Assembly: GCA_049509675.1 (NCBI GenBank)
Contig: JBEKZQ010000107.1
Span: forward strand, 1 to 15,294
Reading direction: 5' to 3'
From: JBEKZQ01 sp049509675
GTDB taxonomy: Bacteria > Planctomycetota > Planctomycetia > Pirellulales > Thermoguttaceae
DNA: 15,294 bases
Shown: piece by piece, positions 14,260-15,294 of the stretch
Position numbering within the stretch: position 1 is the first letter of the stretch
How the letters are laid out: each line of letters opens with the position of its first letter
Made by a program: the position numbers and the translations under genes
Notes under the pieces: model-generated
Seen by the model: the letters and a program-made list of their open reading frames with translations, nothing else
Database searches by the model: none
Told to the model about the DNA's origin: nothing

Positions 14260-15294
14260 TCACGCGGCGCAGGCGTACCCAGCGCTGAAGCTGGCCACCG
14301 TGTCGCTGATCGTAACGCCGACGAGGTACCGGCCCTCCTCGAGGCAGGTGTTGGACGTGATAACGTCGAACCCCGACCCACTCGGATCGGCAACCACCTC
14401 CGCGGAACTCGTGTTCGCAAAGGCGTCGGAGGAGCACCAGTCGAGCGTGGCCGAATAGTCGTTGGCGCTTGTTTCCCCGCTGGAATCGCTGAACTTAGCG
14501 AGGACCAAGCCCGTGAACGGCGCGTCTTCCACGGCCGTCGACAGGCAGGCGGTCACGGCCAGCGGCCCGGCATCGTGCGGAGTGAGGTCGTTGATCCCGC
14601 TGGTAAACTCCTGCCCGCCGACGTCGCTAAACTCAACCCAGGCGTCGTACACGTCTTGGCCGAAATCGGCAGGGTTCTGCGCCCGCACGTCGATGGCCCC
14701 GGTGGACTGATTGTAAGTAGCCAGCCCGTTGATGTAGTACTGGCTGCGACCAAAAGATTCCACGCCGATCGTGGCGGTGTAGTCCGAAACGCCCGTGGCG
14801 CATGGGTTGGTATCGAGGAAGCTGGCCAACACGCCGTCGAGCGACTGGAAGGTCGCGATGGTGCTCTCAATGGGAGCATCGGCCACGTCGATCTCGTTCG
14901 TGGCGGTGGCGACGTTGTCCGCCGGGTCGGTAAGCGTGACGGTAACAGTCTCCGTGCCGCTGGCGGTATAGGTATGAGAACCGATGACCAGCAGCTCTCC
15001 GCCGGGGTTGTCGGTGACGACCTTGCCGGTTGTGGGCGGGGTGTCGTCGCCCCAGTCGATGGAAGCCGTGTAGCCGTCGGCGTCGGTGCAAGGATCATCG
15101 CTGGAAAAGTATGGGTCGCTTGGCGCGAAACTGGCCACGGAGCCGATGTACTCCTGACCCTCGGTGGCCGCCCTGTAGCCGATCGCCACGGAGTTTACCG
15201 GCGCGTCCTGCACGGTCGCCCGTCCGTCGGCCGTTGCCACCACGGTTCCCGCAATGCTCACCGCCAGGCTTATCGTATCAGTGCCCTCCTCCTG
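14260..15294 (-). CDS. Secreted PKD/Ig-like repeat protein, 3' part
   Basis: The frame is open through the right window edge (it begins Q-E-E-G-T-D-T), so only the last 344 residues are visible. Three repeats of the planctomycete PKD/Ig-like type can be seen. The first is the clearest: ATEGQEYIGSVASF, DGYTASIDWGDDTPP, VIGSHTYTASGTETVTVTL, then VADAPI. The second and third diverge, with WGD replaced by GVESFG and DWCSS and HTY by NTCLEEGRY. They carry unusual cysteines (DPC, NPC, DWC, NTC, YACAA). The protein ends four residues after the last Cys-containing turn, without dockerin, PEP-CTERM or barrel. It is the same repeat family as the middle of the giant protein encoded 2.3 kb downstream. 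Its role is probably cell-surface or matrix. The C-terminus could be natural or truncated. Confidence 0.8.
   Translation of the reverse strand, partial: QEEGTDTISLAVSIAGTVVATADGRATVQDAPVNSVAIGYRAATEGQEYIGSVASFAPSDPYFSSDDPCTDADGYTASIDWGDDTPPTTGKVVTDNPGGELLVIGSHTYTASGTETVTVTLTDPADNVATATNEIDVADAPIESTIATFQSLDGVLASFLDTNPCATGVSDYTATIGVESFGRSQYYINGLATYNQSTGAIDVRAQNPADFGQDVYDAWVEFSDVGGQEFTSGINDLTPHDAGPLAVTACLSTAVEDAPFTGLVLAKFSDSSGETSANDYSATLDWCSSDAFANTSSAEVVADPSGSGFDVITSNTCLEEGRYLVGVTISDTVASFSAGYACAA

Overview
The window looks like chromosomal DNA of a Planctomycetota bacterium, probably in or near the Pirellulales. This rests on recognised families, not on a database search. The DNA is GC-rich. It encodes a DUF1570-type metallopeptidase-like protein, a Tat-exported Gfo/Idh/MocA oxidoreductase, HEAT-repeat and ribonuclease-inhibitor-type leucine-rich-repeat (LRR) proteins, and a giant protein with the planctomycete N-terminal 'LEPR' motif followed by repeat domains of secreted proteins. 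No rRNA, tRNA, CRISPR array or intact insertion sequence was seen.

Layout. Only the first gene, the 3' part of the DUF1570 protein (3-839), is on the + strand; all others are on the - strand. Read in transcription order from the right edge, they are: the 3' part of a secreted PKD/Ig-like repeat protein (15294-14260); a 306-base gap with a candidate promoter and a perfect palindrome; two tandem LRR proteins (13953-13141 and 13051-12119); a 2452-residue mosaic surface protein (11981-4623); a 344-base gap holding a decayed Ig-like domain fragment and the leader region of the next unit; and a three-gene unit of Gfo/Idh/MocA oxidoreductase (4278-3055), HEAT protein (2993-2277) and exported HEAT protein (2277-904). 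The - strand unit and the DUF1570 gene converge on a 60-base inverted repeat (841-900) that fills almost the whole gap between their stop codons.

How the genes fit together. The oxidoreductase and the two HEAT genes look like one operon: one strand, a 61-base gap, then a one-base TAATG stop/start overlap. The mosaic protein and the edge-truncated PKD protein are cell-surface or secreted proteins. The LRR pair is also predicted to be exported. The most interesting features are structural: the giant protein combines T5SS/PEP-CTERM-associated repeats, PKD/Ig-like repeats, a six-blade NHL propeller, a Big3-type Ig domain and autotransporter-associated beta-strand repeats. It stops abruptly inside a repeat, with a frameshifted copy of its own Ig domain lying just downstream. 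I see no convincing new defence or biosynthetic system; the notable signals concern modular surface-protein evolution and a palindromic intergenic element.
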